From contig NZ_RSEC01000008.1 in NCBI RefSeq assembly GCF_003937945.1, positions 1 through 64,000 of the forward strand: 64,000 nt of DNA. The letters run 5' to 3'. Under the pieces are notes generated by a model, which was given only the letters and a program-made list of their open reading frames with translations, was not told the DNA's origin and made no database searches. The stretch is from Amycolatopsis eburnea. Its GTDB lineage: Bacteria > Actinomycetota > Actinomycetes > Mycobacteriales > Pseudonocardiaceae. Below, in pieces: positions 41,785 through 48,894 of this stretch (its first letter is position 1; each line of letters begins with the position of its first letter). Both the position numbers and the translations under genes were made by a program.

Positions 41785-41827
41785 GTCAACCTACGTTGAC
41801 ATCCGGCACCTGTCAACCGAAGTTGAC
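41785..41827. promoter_or_regulatory. twin GTCAAC-N4-GTTGAC operators at the split HTH-ClpN locus
   Basis: GTCAACCTACGTTGAC (41785-41800) and GTCAACCGAAGTTGAC (41812-41827) are two palindromes with identical half-sites, centres 27 bp apart. The first touches the HTH start codon region. The same half-sites with 5-nt spacers occur at the fused paralogue (60373-60417). They are very probably the binding sites of these HTH proteins. Confidence 0.8.
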
Positions 41828-41871
41828 GCGCTCATCGCGAAGCCCGCCGAGGACCGACGTACAGTCGGGAG

Positions 41872-42657
41872 ATGCCCGAGATCGCGATCGCCGAGCGGGC
41901 CGGGGTGGGCGCCGACGGCCACCCACGCCCCACCGAGGACCACGTCGTCGTGCTGGACAACGCCGTGCTGGTCCTCGACGGCGCCACTTCGTCGGACCCC
42001 TCGCAACCACCCGGCGGCTGGTACGCCGAGCGCCTCGCGCGGCACCTCGGTGACGGCCTCCGCGCCGCGCCCGAAGCCGATCTGGCCGAAGCGCTGACCC
42101 GCGCGATCGGCGAGGTCAGCACGGAAAACCAGCTGCTGCCGCGGCAGTCGCCGTCCAGCACCGTCGCGGCCGTGCGGTGGCTCGACGACCGGGTCGACGC
42201 GCTCGTGCTCGCCGACAGCCCGGTGGCCGGGTTCGGCGGGTTCGGCGTCGACGTCGTCTCCGACGACCGGCTCGCCCGGCTGCGGCGGCGCGGCCTGCTC
42301 CAGACCGGCGCCGACGTGCGCCGCCGCCGCAACGCCCACGACGGGTTCTGGGTCGCCGAAGCCGAGCCGGGGGCCGCCGCGCACGCCGTGCGCCGGAGCT
42401 GGCCGCGGGCGGACGTCGAAGCCGTGCTGCTCGCCAGTGACGGCGTGTCCATCGGCGTCGACCAGTACGAGCTGTTCGGCTGGCCCGAAGTCCTCGCGAT
42501 CGCCCGCACGGACGGGCCGGACGCCGTCCTCGACGCCGTGCGGACCGCCGAGAAGCAGGATCCGGACGGCGACCGCTGGCCGCGCCCGAAACGCCACGAC
42601 GACCAGGCGCTCGTCCTGGTCGACTTCACCTCCGGGGGAATTCAGGGTCTTCCCTGA
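41872..42657 (+). CDS. PP2C-family serine/threonine phosphatase-like protein
   Basis: A 261-residue PP2C/SpoIIE-fold protein. Metal-ligand segments are recognisable: VLDGATSSDP near residue 31, AVLLASDGVSIGVD near 184 and RHDDQALVLVDF near 240. Length is short but normal for stand-alone actinobacterial PP2C-like proteins. It is divergent from the HTH/ClpN pair across 90 bp that hold the twin operators, so it may be under the same control. ATG 41872 has CGGGAG upstream. Confidence 0.85.
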   Translation: MPEIAIAERAGVGADGHPRPTEDHVVVLDNAVLVLDGATSSDPSQPPGGWYAERLARHLGDGLRAAPEADLAEALTRAIGEVSTENQLLPRQSPSSTVAAVRWLDDRVDALVLADSPVAGFGGFGVDVVSDDRLARLRRRGLLQTGADVRRRRNAHDGFWVAEAEPGAAAHAVRRSWPRADVEAVLLASDGVSIGVDQYELFGWPEVLAIARTDGPDAVLDAVRTAEKQDPDGDRWPRPKRHDDQALVLVDFTSGGIQGLP

Positions 42658-42693
42658 TCACGCCCGGTACCGTTCTCCGAGAACCTGGACGGC

Positions 42694-43524
42694 ATGGGGA
42701 CGGAACAGGGGAAGCGCACGAGACCGTGGCGGCTCGTCGCGCTGGGCGCGATCGGGTGGGGGCTCTTCACCGCCGTGGTGCTGCACATCATCAGCTCGCA
42801 CGACCCGGTGTACGACACGCTCTCGAGCTACACGGTGACCGACCGGGGTGAGGGCATGCTCGGCGCGAGCGTGCTGTCGCTGGCCATCGGGTCGCTCGCG
42901 GTGCTCGGCGCACTGCAGGTCGCCGGGGTTCCGCTGTCGCGGACGACCCGGCTGCTGCTCGCATTGTGGGCGCTGGGGATGGCCGCGGCCGCGATCTTCC
43001 CGGCCAGCTACCCCGAAGCGCCGGACCCGGTGAGCGGCGAGATCCACCTGTACGCGTGCCTGGTCGCGTTCTGCAGCCTGCCCGGCGCGGCGATCTCGCT
43101 GCTGGAACCGTTGAAGGGCCACCCGGAACGCGTCGCGCTGGTCCGGGCGATCCGGGTGACCGCCGCGGCGTTCGCGCTCTTCGCGCTGAGCTTCCTCTTC
43201 GTGCGGCTGAGCGAGGCCGGCGTCGAGCCGTTCGGCGTGGTCTCCGACGTCGTCCCGATCGGTGTCACGCAGCGGCTGCTGCTGCTCGCCGACGTCGCCC
43301 TGCTGCTGACGCTGCTGCGGCTGGCGACCCGGCTCGAATCAGCCTTCGACGGCCGCCGCGAATTCGGGCGCGTAGCCGTACAGGCCGGGCATGCCGCCGG
43401 TGTGCAGGAACACCACGTGGTCGTCCGAGGCGAAGTGGCCCGCCCATTCGACCAGCGCGGCGGCCACCTTGCCGGTGTAGACCGGATCGAGCACGACGCC
43501 CTCGGTGCGGCCGAACAGCCGTAG
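42694..43524 (+). CDS. DUF998 family membrane protein
   Basis: A membrane protein with about six hydrophobic segments: ALGAIGWGLFTAVVLHII, ASVLSLAIGSLAVLGALQV, LLLALWALGMAAAAIFPASY, LVAFCSLPGAAISLL, AAAFALFALSFLFV and LLLLADVALLLTLLRL. DUF998 proteins are uncharacterised. The membrane part ends near residue 212. The remaining 60 residues overlap the convergent D-cysteine desulfhydrase gene by 186 nt and look like run-on sequence. Confidence 0.8.
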   Translation: MGTEQGKRTRPWRLVALGAIGWGLFTAVVLHIISSHDPVYDTLSSYTVTDRGEGMLGASVLSLAIGSLAVLGALQVAGVPLSRTTRLLLALWALGMAAAAIFPASYPEAPDPVSGEIHLYACLVAFCSLPGAAISLLEPLKGHPERVALVRAIRVTAAAFALFALSFLFVRLSEAGVEPFGVVSDVVPIGVTQRLLLLADVALLLTLLRLATRLESAFDGRREFGRVAVQAGHAAGVQEHHVVVRGEVARPFDQRGGHLAGVDRIEHDALGAAEQP

Positions 43525-44367
43525 CGCGTGCCAGACGGCGTCGGTCGGGATGCCGTAGCCGGGGCCGAGCGTGGAATCGCCCAGCCGGGCGTGGCCGAGT
43601 GACGGCGGTTCGACGCCGAGCAGCTTGGCCGCGCCCGCGGTGAGTTCGCGCAGGTTCTCGGTGGCCTCGTCGAGCGGGTGGCTGACGCAGGCGACGCCGA
43701 CACCGAGATTTCCCAGGAGCGCGGTGGCCAGGACGACGCCGGCCGCGGTGCCGCCGCTGGCGTGCGGGACGACGAGGTGTGCGCGCTCGACACCGCGTTC
43801 TTCCAGCTGCTTCGCGAGTTCGTACGTGGCCCGGACGTAGCCGAGCGCGCCGAGGTCGTTCGAGCCGCCGACCGGGACGGTGAAGACCGTGCGGCCCTCG
43901 GCGGCGGCTTCGGCGACCAGGCCGTCGTAGACGCGGCCGGTCTCGTCGCCGTCCGCGCAGACGTGGACGGTCGCGCCGAAGAGCTTGTCGAGCGGGATGT
44001 TGCCGCCGCGTTCGTAGGCGTCGCCGTCGCGCGGGACCTTCGCGGTGAGGACGAGTTCGCAGCGCAGGCCGAGCTTCGCGCACGCGGCGGCGGTCTGGCG
44101 GCCGTGGTTGGTCTGCAGCGCGCCGAAGGTGATGACGGTGTCCGCGCCCGCTTCGCGAGCGGCGCCGAGGTGGTATTCGAGCTTGCGGAGCTTGTTGCCG
44201 CCGGCGCCGAGCGGGTGGACGTCGTCGCGCTTGAGCCAGAGGTTCCGCAGGCCGAGGGCCTCGCCGAGGCGGGGCGCCGCCTGCAGCGGGGTCGGCCAGC
44301 CGCCGAGGTCGGCACGGGGGATCGCGGCCAGTGCGGCGTCGGGGAAGCCGGCGAAGTCGAAGGTCAT
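43339..44367 (-). CDS. D-cysteine desulfhydrase/ACC deaminase-family PLP enzyme
   Basis: A 342-residue tryptophan-synthase-beta-fold PLP enzyme that should release pyruvate, ammonia and sulfide from D-cysteine or act on ACC-like substrates. The cofactor Lys is in GAGGNKLRKLEYHL (about residues 54-67), followed by FGALQTNHGRQTAAA and the phosphate-binding PHASGGTAAGV. These match DcyD more than true ACC deaminase. It is divergent from the amidase gene across an 18-bp palindrome. Confidence 0.88.
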   Translation of the reverse strand: MTFDFAGFPDAALAAIPRADLGGWPTPLQAAPRLGEALGLRNLWLKRDDVHPLGAGGNKLRKLEYHLGAAREAGADTVITFGALQTNHGRQTAAACAKLGLRCELVLTAKVPRDGDAYERGGNIPLDKLFGATVHVCADGDETGRVYDGLVAEAAAEGRTVFTVPVGGSNDLGALGYVRATYELAKQLEERGVERAHLVVPHASGGTAAGVVLATALLGNLGVGVACVSHPLDEATENLRELTAGAAKLLGVEPPSLGHARLGDSTLGPGYGIPTDAVWHALRLFGRTEGVVLDPVYTGKVAAALVEWAGHFASDDHVVFLHTGGMPGLYGYAPEFAAAVEG

Positions 44368-44416
44368 GGGTCCCAGTCTGGCGGATGACTGGCCGAAGAC
44401 CGGCGGTATCCGGTAA

Positions 44417-44434
44417 CGTTCGTTCGAACGAACG
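44417..44434. promoter_or_regulatory. 18-bp palindrome upstream of the amidase gene
   Basis: CGTTCGTTCGAACGAACG is a perfect palindrome 20 nt before the amidase ATG and 50 nt from the divergent desulfhydrase start. It is a probable operator for the TetR protein at 45797-46372, which is translated with the amidase. Confidence 0.7.
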
Positions 44435-44453
44435 AGAGTGTCCGGGAGGTGCC

Positions 44454-45830
44454 ATGACCGCCACGAGCCTGGAATTCCCCGGCCTCGCCGAGCAGGCCGC
44501 GCGGCTCGCCGCGGGGGAAGTCACCGCCGCCGAGCTGACCGCGACCGCGCTCGGGCGCGCACACGCCAGCCAGCCGACGCTCAACGCCTTCCGGCACCTG
44601 CGCGACGCCGAAGCGCACGCCGAGGCCGCCGAGGCGGACCGGCGCCTGAAGGCCGGCGACCGCGCACCGCTGCTCGGCGTGCCGGTCGCGATCAAGGACG
44701 ACGTCGACCTCACCGGCCTGCCCACGTCGTTCGGCTGCGCCGGCGACTTCCCGTGCGCCACCAGCGACGCGCCCGCCGTCGCGCTGCTGCGCGAAGCCGG
44801 CGCCGTCATCATCGGCAAGACCAACACCCCCGAGCTGGGCCAGTGGCCGTTCACCGAGGGCCCGGCCTTCGGCGCGACGCGCAACCCGTGGCACACCGGG
44901 CACACCCCAGGGGGTTCTTCAGGCGGGAGCGCGGCCGCGGTGGCGTCGGGGGTCATCGCGGCCGCGCTCGGTTCCGACGGCGCCGGGTCGGTGCGCATCC
45001 CGGCCGCGTGGACCGGGCTGGTCGGCATCAAGACCCAGCGCGGCCGGATCCCGACCGGCGGCGAGCTGTTCCACGGCCTGACCGTGCTCGGCCCGCTCGC
45101 CCGGACCGTCGAGGACGCCGCCCTGCTGCTCGACGTCGTCGCCGCGACCGGCACCACCTTCCGGACCGCGGCGGCCCGCGAACCCGGCAGGCTGCGGATC
45201 GGGCTGTCGACACGGATCCCGTTCACCGCCACCAAGACCCGGCTCGACCCGGTCGTCGAAGCTTCCGTGCGCCGGCTCGCCGAGTCGCTCGCCGGGCTGG
45301 GGCACGAGATCGTCGAGGTCGAGCCGGACTACGGGCTCATCGGCCTGACGTTCCTCCCCCGGTCGCTCACCGGCGTCCGCGACTGGACGTTGCGCGTGCC
45401 CGACCGCGCCGGGCTCGACCCGCGCACGCGCAGCAACGCCGGGCACGGCCGGCTGCTGGCCGGGCCCGCGCTGCGGCTCGCCCGCGCGCTCGAGCCGGGG
45501 CTGCACCGCCGGATCGGCTCGGTGTTCGGCCGCGTCGACGTGCTGCTGACGCCGACCACCGCGACCCCGCCGCCGCCGATCGGGACGTTCGACGGGCTGT
45601 CCGGCTGGGAGACCGACCAGGCCATGATCGCCGCCTGCCCGTACGCTTGGCCGTGGAACGTGCTGGGCTGGCCGGGGGTCAACGTGCCGGCCGGGCAGAC
45701 GGCCGACGGGCTGCCGCTGGGCGCGCAGCTGCTCGGCCCGTCGCACGCCGAGGAGCGGCTGATCTCCCTCGCCGCGCAACTGGAAGAGGTCGAACGGTGG
45801 CCGGAGCGGCATCCCGAGACAAGCTGGTAA
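44454..45830 (+). CDS. amidase signature-family hydrolase
   Basis: A 458-residue amidase. The Ser-cisSer-Lys triad is visible: Lys in PVAIKDDVDLTG (about residue 82), the Gly/Ser-rich loop TPGGSSGGSAAAVASG (about 152-167) and the nucleophile region GSDGAGSVRIPA. Substrate may be a carboxamide or aryl amide. ATG 44454 with GGGAGG 6 nt upstream. The tetR gene starts inside its 3' end (34-nt overlap), so the two form an operon with the MpaB-like gene. Confidence 0.92.
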   Translation: MTATSLEFPGLAEQAARLAAGEVTAAELTATALGRAHASQPTLNAFRHLRDAEAHAEAAEADRRLKAGDRAPLLGVPVAIKDDVDLTGLPTSFGCAGDFPCATSDAPAVALLREAGAVIIGKTNTPELGQWPFTEGPAFGATRNPWHTGHTPGGSSGGSAAAVASGVIAAALGSDGAGSVRIPAAWTGLVGIKTQRGRIPTGGELFHGLTVLGPLARTVEDAALLLDVVAATGTTFRTAAAREPGRLRIGLSTRIPFTATKTRLDPVVEASVRRLAESLAGLGHEIVEVEPDYGLIGLTFLPRSLTGVRDWTLRVPDRAGLDPRTRSNAGHGRLLAGPALRLARALEPGLHRRIGSVFGRVDVLLTPTTATPPPPIGTFDGLSGWETDQAMIAACPYAWPWNVLGWPGVNVPAGQTADGLPLGAQLLGPSHAEERLISLAAQLEEVERWPERHPETSW

Positions 45831-46372
45831 GCACCCGGGAAGCCATCCTGCGCGGCGCGCTGACGGTCGTCGGCGAGCACGGGGTCGGCGGGCTGACGAA
45901 CCGCCGGATCGTGGCCGCCGCGGGCGTCTCGCTCGGCACCCTCACCTACCACTTCCCGAGCCAGACCGCGTTGCTGCGTGAGGCGATGCTGCTGTTCGTC
46001 GAGGAGGAGACGGCGAAGCTCGGCGCGATCGTCGACGGCTACCGCGCGGCCGGGCTGAGCGTCGAGCAGGCGGCGTCGGTGGTCGAGCACGTGATCGCGC
46101 AGCTGCCGTTCGGCGCCGACGAGCTGGGCGCGCACGAGCTGTACCTCCAGTCCGCCCGCGATCCCGGGCTGCACGAAGCTTCTTCGCGGTGCTTCGCGGC
46201 GTACGACGAACTGGCCGTGACGATCCTGGAGGCGCTGGGCGTGCCGGATCCGCGCCGGCTGGCCGGGCCGGTGGTGGCGCTGATCGCCGGGCTCCAGCTG
46301 CGCCGCCTGGCGACGGGCGAGACGGACACCCCGGTGGCCGAACCCCTGATGATGCTGCTCCGCGGCGCTTGA
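45797..46372 (+). CDS. TetR-family regulator
   Basis: A 191-residue regulator with the N-terminal HTH GVGGLTNRRIVAAAGVSLGT then LTYHFPS (about residues 32-58). The C-terminal ligand domain is of the BetI-like/TetR_C_6 type. The start GTG 45797 follows GAAGAGG and lies within the amidase gene. It overlaps the next gene by one base (TGATG). It probably binds the CGTTCGTTCGAACGAACG palindrome and represses the amidase operon. Confidence 0.88.
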   Translation: MAGAASRDKLVSTREAILRGALTVVGEHGVGGLTNRRIVAAAGVSLGTLTYHFPSQTALLREAMLLFVEEETAKLGAIVDGYRAAGLSVEQAASVVEHVIAQLPFGADELGAHELYLQSARDPGLHEASSRCFAAYDELAVTILEALGVPDPRRLAGPVVALIAGLQLRRLATGETDTPVAEPLMMLLRGA

Positions 46373-47280
46373 TGGCACCCCCGATCGTCCGCGGCACGGC
46401 GGCGTGGAAGTACTTCGGCGACTTCCGCGACGCGCTCCTGGCGGGTCAGGTGCTGGTGCTGCAGGTGGCGCACCCGGTCGTCGCGGCGGGGGTGCGCGAC
46501 CACTCGGACTACACGTCGGACCCGTGGACGCGGCTGATGCGGACGGGGGCGTCGCTGTCGATCTACGTGTACGGCGGGGTTTCCGGCGCACGGGTGGAGG
46601 CCGCGCGGCTGCGCTCCGTGCACCAGGCTTTCGTGGGGTCCCTTCCGGACGGACGCCGGTACAGCGCGTTGGATCCCTCGGCGTACGCCTGGGTGCACGC
46701 GACGCTGGTGATGGCTCCCGTTGACGCGCAACGGTTCTTCGGCCGTCCACTGTCCACATCGGAGCTTGACGAGTACTACGCGCAGCTGTGCGGCATCGGC
46801 CGGATCCTCGGCGTGCGGGAGCGCGACCTGCCGCCGGACTGGGCGGCTTTCTCGCGCTACTACGACGAAATGGTGGCGGGGTTCGCGGGCAACCCGACGA
46901 TCGACCAGCTCTTCGAGACGATCGAGACGGTGCGCAAGCCCGTCGACTGGCTGCCGGACCGCTGGTGGCTCCCGCTGCGGCGGGCGCAGGCGCGGGGGCA
47001 GCTGTTCCTGATCCGGGCCACGCTGCCGCCCGCTCTTCGCGATCGCCTGGGCCTGCCGTGGAGTGCCCGCGACCAACGCCGCTTCGACCGCTTCGCACGG
47101 GTGGTGCGCGCGGTGTCGACCCCGCTCCCGCCCGGCCTGCGGACGGCGCACATGCGCTGGACCGGCCGCCTCAACGTCTGGTTCCGCGCCCACCCGAAGG
47201 CCTACGCGCGCTTGGTGGGCGGCAACGGCCCCGGCGCCACCCCGCCCCGAGTGCCGCCGGACGGGCCCGCGAGGTCTTGA
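46372..47280 (+). CDS. oxygenase MpaB-family protein (DUF2236, Lcp/latex-clearing-like)
   Basis: A 302-residue DUF2236/MpaB protein. Family signatures include LQVAHPVVAAGVRDHSDY (about residue 33-50) with the conserved His, YVYGG, and WVHATLV near 105, which supplies a second His. The family includes heme-dependent oxygenases acting on rubber or meroterpenoids, though most members are uncharacterised. Coupled to tetR by TGATG, so it is the third gene of the amidase operon. Not obviously exported. Confidence 0.87.
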   Translation: MAPPIVRGTAAWKYFGDFRDALLAGQVLVLQVAHPVVAAGVRDHSDYTSDPWTRLMRTGASLSIYVYGGVSGARVEAARLRSVHQAFVGSLPDGRRYSALDPSAYAWVHATLVMAPVDAQRFFGRPLSTSELDEYYAQLCGIGRILGVRERDLPPDWAAFSRYYDEMVAGFAGNPTIDQLFETIETVRKPVDWLPDRWWLPLRRAQARGQLFLIRATLPPALRDRLGLPWSARDQRRFDRFARVVRAVSTPLPPGLRTAHMRWTGRLNVWFRAHPKAYARLVGGNGPGATPPRVPPDGPARS

Positions 47281-47343
47281 ATGCTCCCGGGCACCGCGGG
47301 GAACCCCCGCCCCGCGCGCCACTTTCGTAGGGAAAGTTGCGTC

Positions 47344-47898
47344 TCAGGCCTCGCGGGCGCTGACCCGGGCGTAGTGGGCGCGGGCCTTGGCGCGGTTCCC
47401 GCAGCGGGACATCGAGCACCACTGGCGGTTCCGCCGCGGTGAGGCGTCGCAGAACCGCAGGCCGCAGTCGTCCGCCGCGCACTCCCGGACCGACGCGTCG
47501 CCGGCCGCCAGGTCGATCGCGTCCGCCGCCAGTGCCGCGAACGCCGCGGCCACCGGGTCCTTCGGGGCCGGGACCTCGCGTCGCAGCACCCCGTCCGCCA
47601 GGACCAGGCGCGGCGGCGGCGAAGGCGCCGAAGCCGCCGCGTTGTTCACCAGCTCGACGTCCATCTCCGCCGGCACGCCGGACGGGAGCAGCACTCGGTC
47701 GATCGCCTCCCGCAGTGCCTTCGCGGCCAGCACGTTCCCGGCCGTCACCGGGACCGGCCCGGCCGTGAAACCTGCCAGGGACAGCCACTCCGCCAGCGCG
47801 TCGGGCCCGGTCAGCAGCTCCACCCCCGTCGAGTGCCTGCTGCGCAGCGTGTTGACGAGGTCGAGGCACGGCCGTCCGCCGTCGAAGACCCATTCCAT
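47344..47898 (-). CDS. CGNR zinc-finger/ABATE-domain regulator (second copy)
   Basis: A 184-residue protein: ABATE domain starting VFDGGRPCLDLVNTLRSR and C-terminal treble-clef finger with Cys in ECAADDCGLRFCD and WCSMSRCGNRAKARAHY. The second copy in this window (first at 33246-33710) is larger. It is divergent from an alpha/beta hydrolase gene with a pair of identical TCTAAC-N11-GTTAGA sites between and across the start, which are likely its operators. Confidence 0.88.
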   Translation of the reverse strand: MEWVFDGGRPCLDLVNTLRSRHSTGVELLTGPDALAEWLSLAGFTAGPVPVTAGNVLAAKALREAIDRVLLPSGVPAEMDVELVNNAAASAPSPPPRLVLADGVLRREVPAPKDPVAAAFAALAADAIDLAAGDASVRECAADDCGLRFCDASPRRNRQWCSMSRCGNRAKARAHYARVSAREA

Positions 47899-47907
47899 GC
47901 CGCCGAT

Positions 47908-47966
47908 TCTAACCCTTGAAGACAGTTAGAAGCCGCGCTACCGTCTAACCCCATGAACCGGTTAGA
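47908..47966. promoter_or_regulatory. twin TCTAAC-N11-GTTAGA operators (CGNR/hydrolase)
   Basis: The first palindrome is TCTAAC at 47908 with GTTAGA at 47925; the second is TCTAAC at 47944 with GTTAGA at 47961. Both have exactly 11-nt spacers and their centres are 36 bp apart. The second spans the hydrolase ATG (47953), so binding would block translation initiation as well as transcription. Confidence 0.8.
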
Positions 47967-48798
47967 AACCGTCAACGGCCTCAAGACGCACTACCTCCGC
48001 GCCGGCGACGGCCCGCCGCTGTTCCTCCTCCACGGCTGGCCGCAGACGTCGTACTGCTGGCGGAAAGTCATCGAGCCGCTCGCCGAGACGCACACCGTCA
48101 TCGCGCCCGACCTCCGCGGCTACGGCCGCACCGACAAGCCGCGGACCGGCTTCGACAAGCGCACCATGGCCGCCGACGTCGCCGCGCTCGCGACGCACCT
48201 CGGCTTCGACCGGGTCGCCGTCGCCGGGCACGACCGCGGCGGCCGCGTCGCCCACCGCTGGGCGCTGGACCGCCCGGACCAGGTCGAGCGGATCGCCGTC
48301 CTGGACATCGCCCCGACCCGCGCGATGTGGCAGCGCCTCGACACCGGCGTCGCGAAGGCCTACTGGCACTGGCTCTTCCACCTCCAGCCCGACCTGCCCG
48401 AGCTGCTCGCCGGCCAGAACATCGCCGGGTACCTCGGCTACTTCTTCGAACGCTGGACCCACCAGCGCCACGCGCTCGACGCCGACGCGCAGGCCGAGTA
48501 CGTCCGCGCCTTCTCCCAGCCCGGCGCGCTCCGGGCCGGCTTCGACGACTACCGCGCCTCCTTCCCGGACGACGCCGAGCTCGACGACGCCGACTTCGCG
48601 GCCGGGAAGCGCGTCACCCAGCCACTTCTCGCGCTGTGGGGCGCGAACGGCCTGCTCGGCAGCCTCCCCACCCTCGACATCTGGCGGGAGTACGCCCCGG
48701 GCGCCACCGGCACCGCGCTCGCCGACTGCGGCCACTTCCTCCCCGAGGAGCAACCCGGCGAAGTGGTGGCCCACCTGCGGGAATTCCTGCGCCCCTGA
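47953..48798 (+). CDS. alpha/beta hydrolase (epoxide hydrolase/haloacetate dehalogenase-like)
   Basis: A 281-residue hydrolase with FLLHGWPQTSYCWRKV (HGxP oxyanion motif) and an Asp nucleophile in AGHDRGGRVAHR near residue 96, as in epoxide hydrolases and fluoroacetate dehalogenases. The catalytic His is in CGHFLPEE near 262. Substrate unknown. ATG 47953 is within the second TCTAAC/GTTAGA palindrome, so it is probably repressed by the divergent CGNR protein. A hairpin terminator follows. Confidence 0.9.
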   Translation: MNRLETVNGLKTHYLRAGDGPPLFLLHGWPQTSYCWRKVIEPLAETHTVIAPDLRGYGRTDKPRTGFDKRTMAADVAALATHLGFDRVAVAGHDRGGRVAHRWALDRPDQVERIAVLDIAPTRAMWQRLDTGVAKAYWHWLFHLQPDLPELLAGQNIAGYLGYFFERWTHQRHALDADAQAEYVRAFSQPGALRAGFDDYRASFPDDAELDDADFAAGKRVTQPLLALWGANGLLGSLPTLDIWREYAPGATGTALADCGHFLPEEQPGEVVAHLREFLRP

Positions 48799-48812
48799 GA
48801 CCACCGGGGGTG

Positions 48813-48836
48813 CCGGTCCCCCGCACTGGGGACCGG
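48813..48836 (+). terminator. hairpin terminator after hydrolase
   Basis: CCGGTCCCC (48813-48821) pairs with GGGGACCGG (48828-48836), 9 bp with a 6-nt loop, starting 14 nt after the stop codon. It separates the hydrolase from the downstream four-gene cassette. Confidence 0.65.
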
Positions 48837-48894
48837 GATTCCCTCGCCGCCGTGACGCCCGCCACCGGCCGCACTGGCTAGGTTCGGCACCACG

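Noticed and set aside
43336..43524. C-terminal 60 residues of the DUF998 frame as a functional domain
   Set aside because: They are antisense to the conserved end of the D-cysteine desulfhydrase gene and follow the last membrane helix; probably a run-on.
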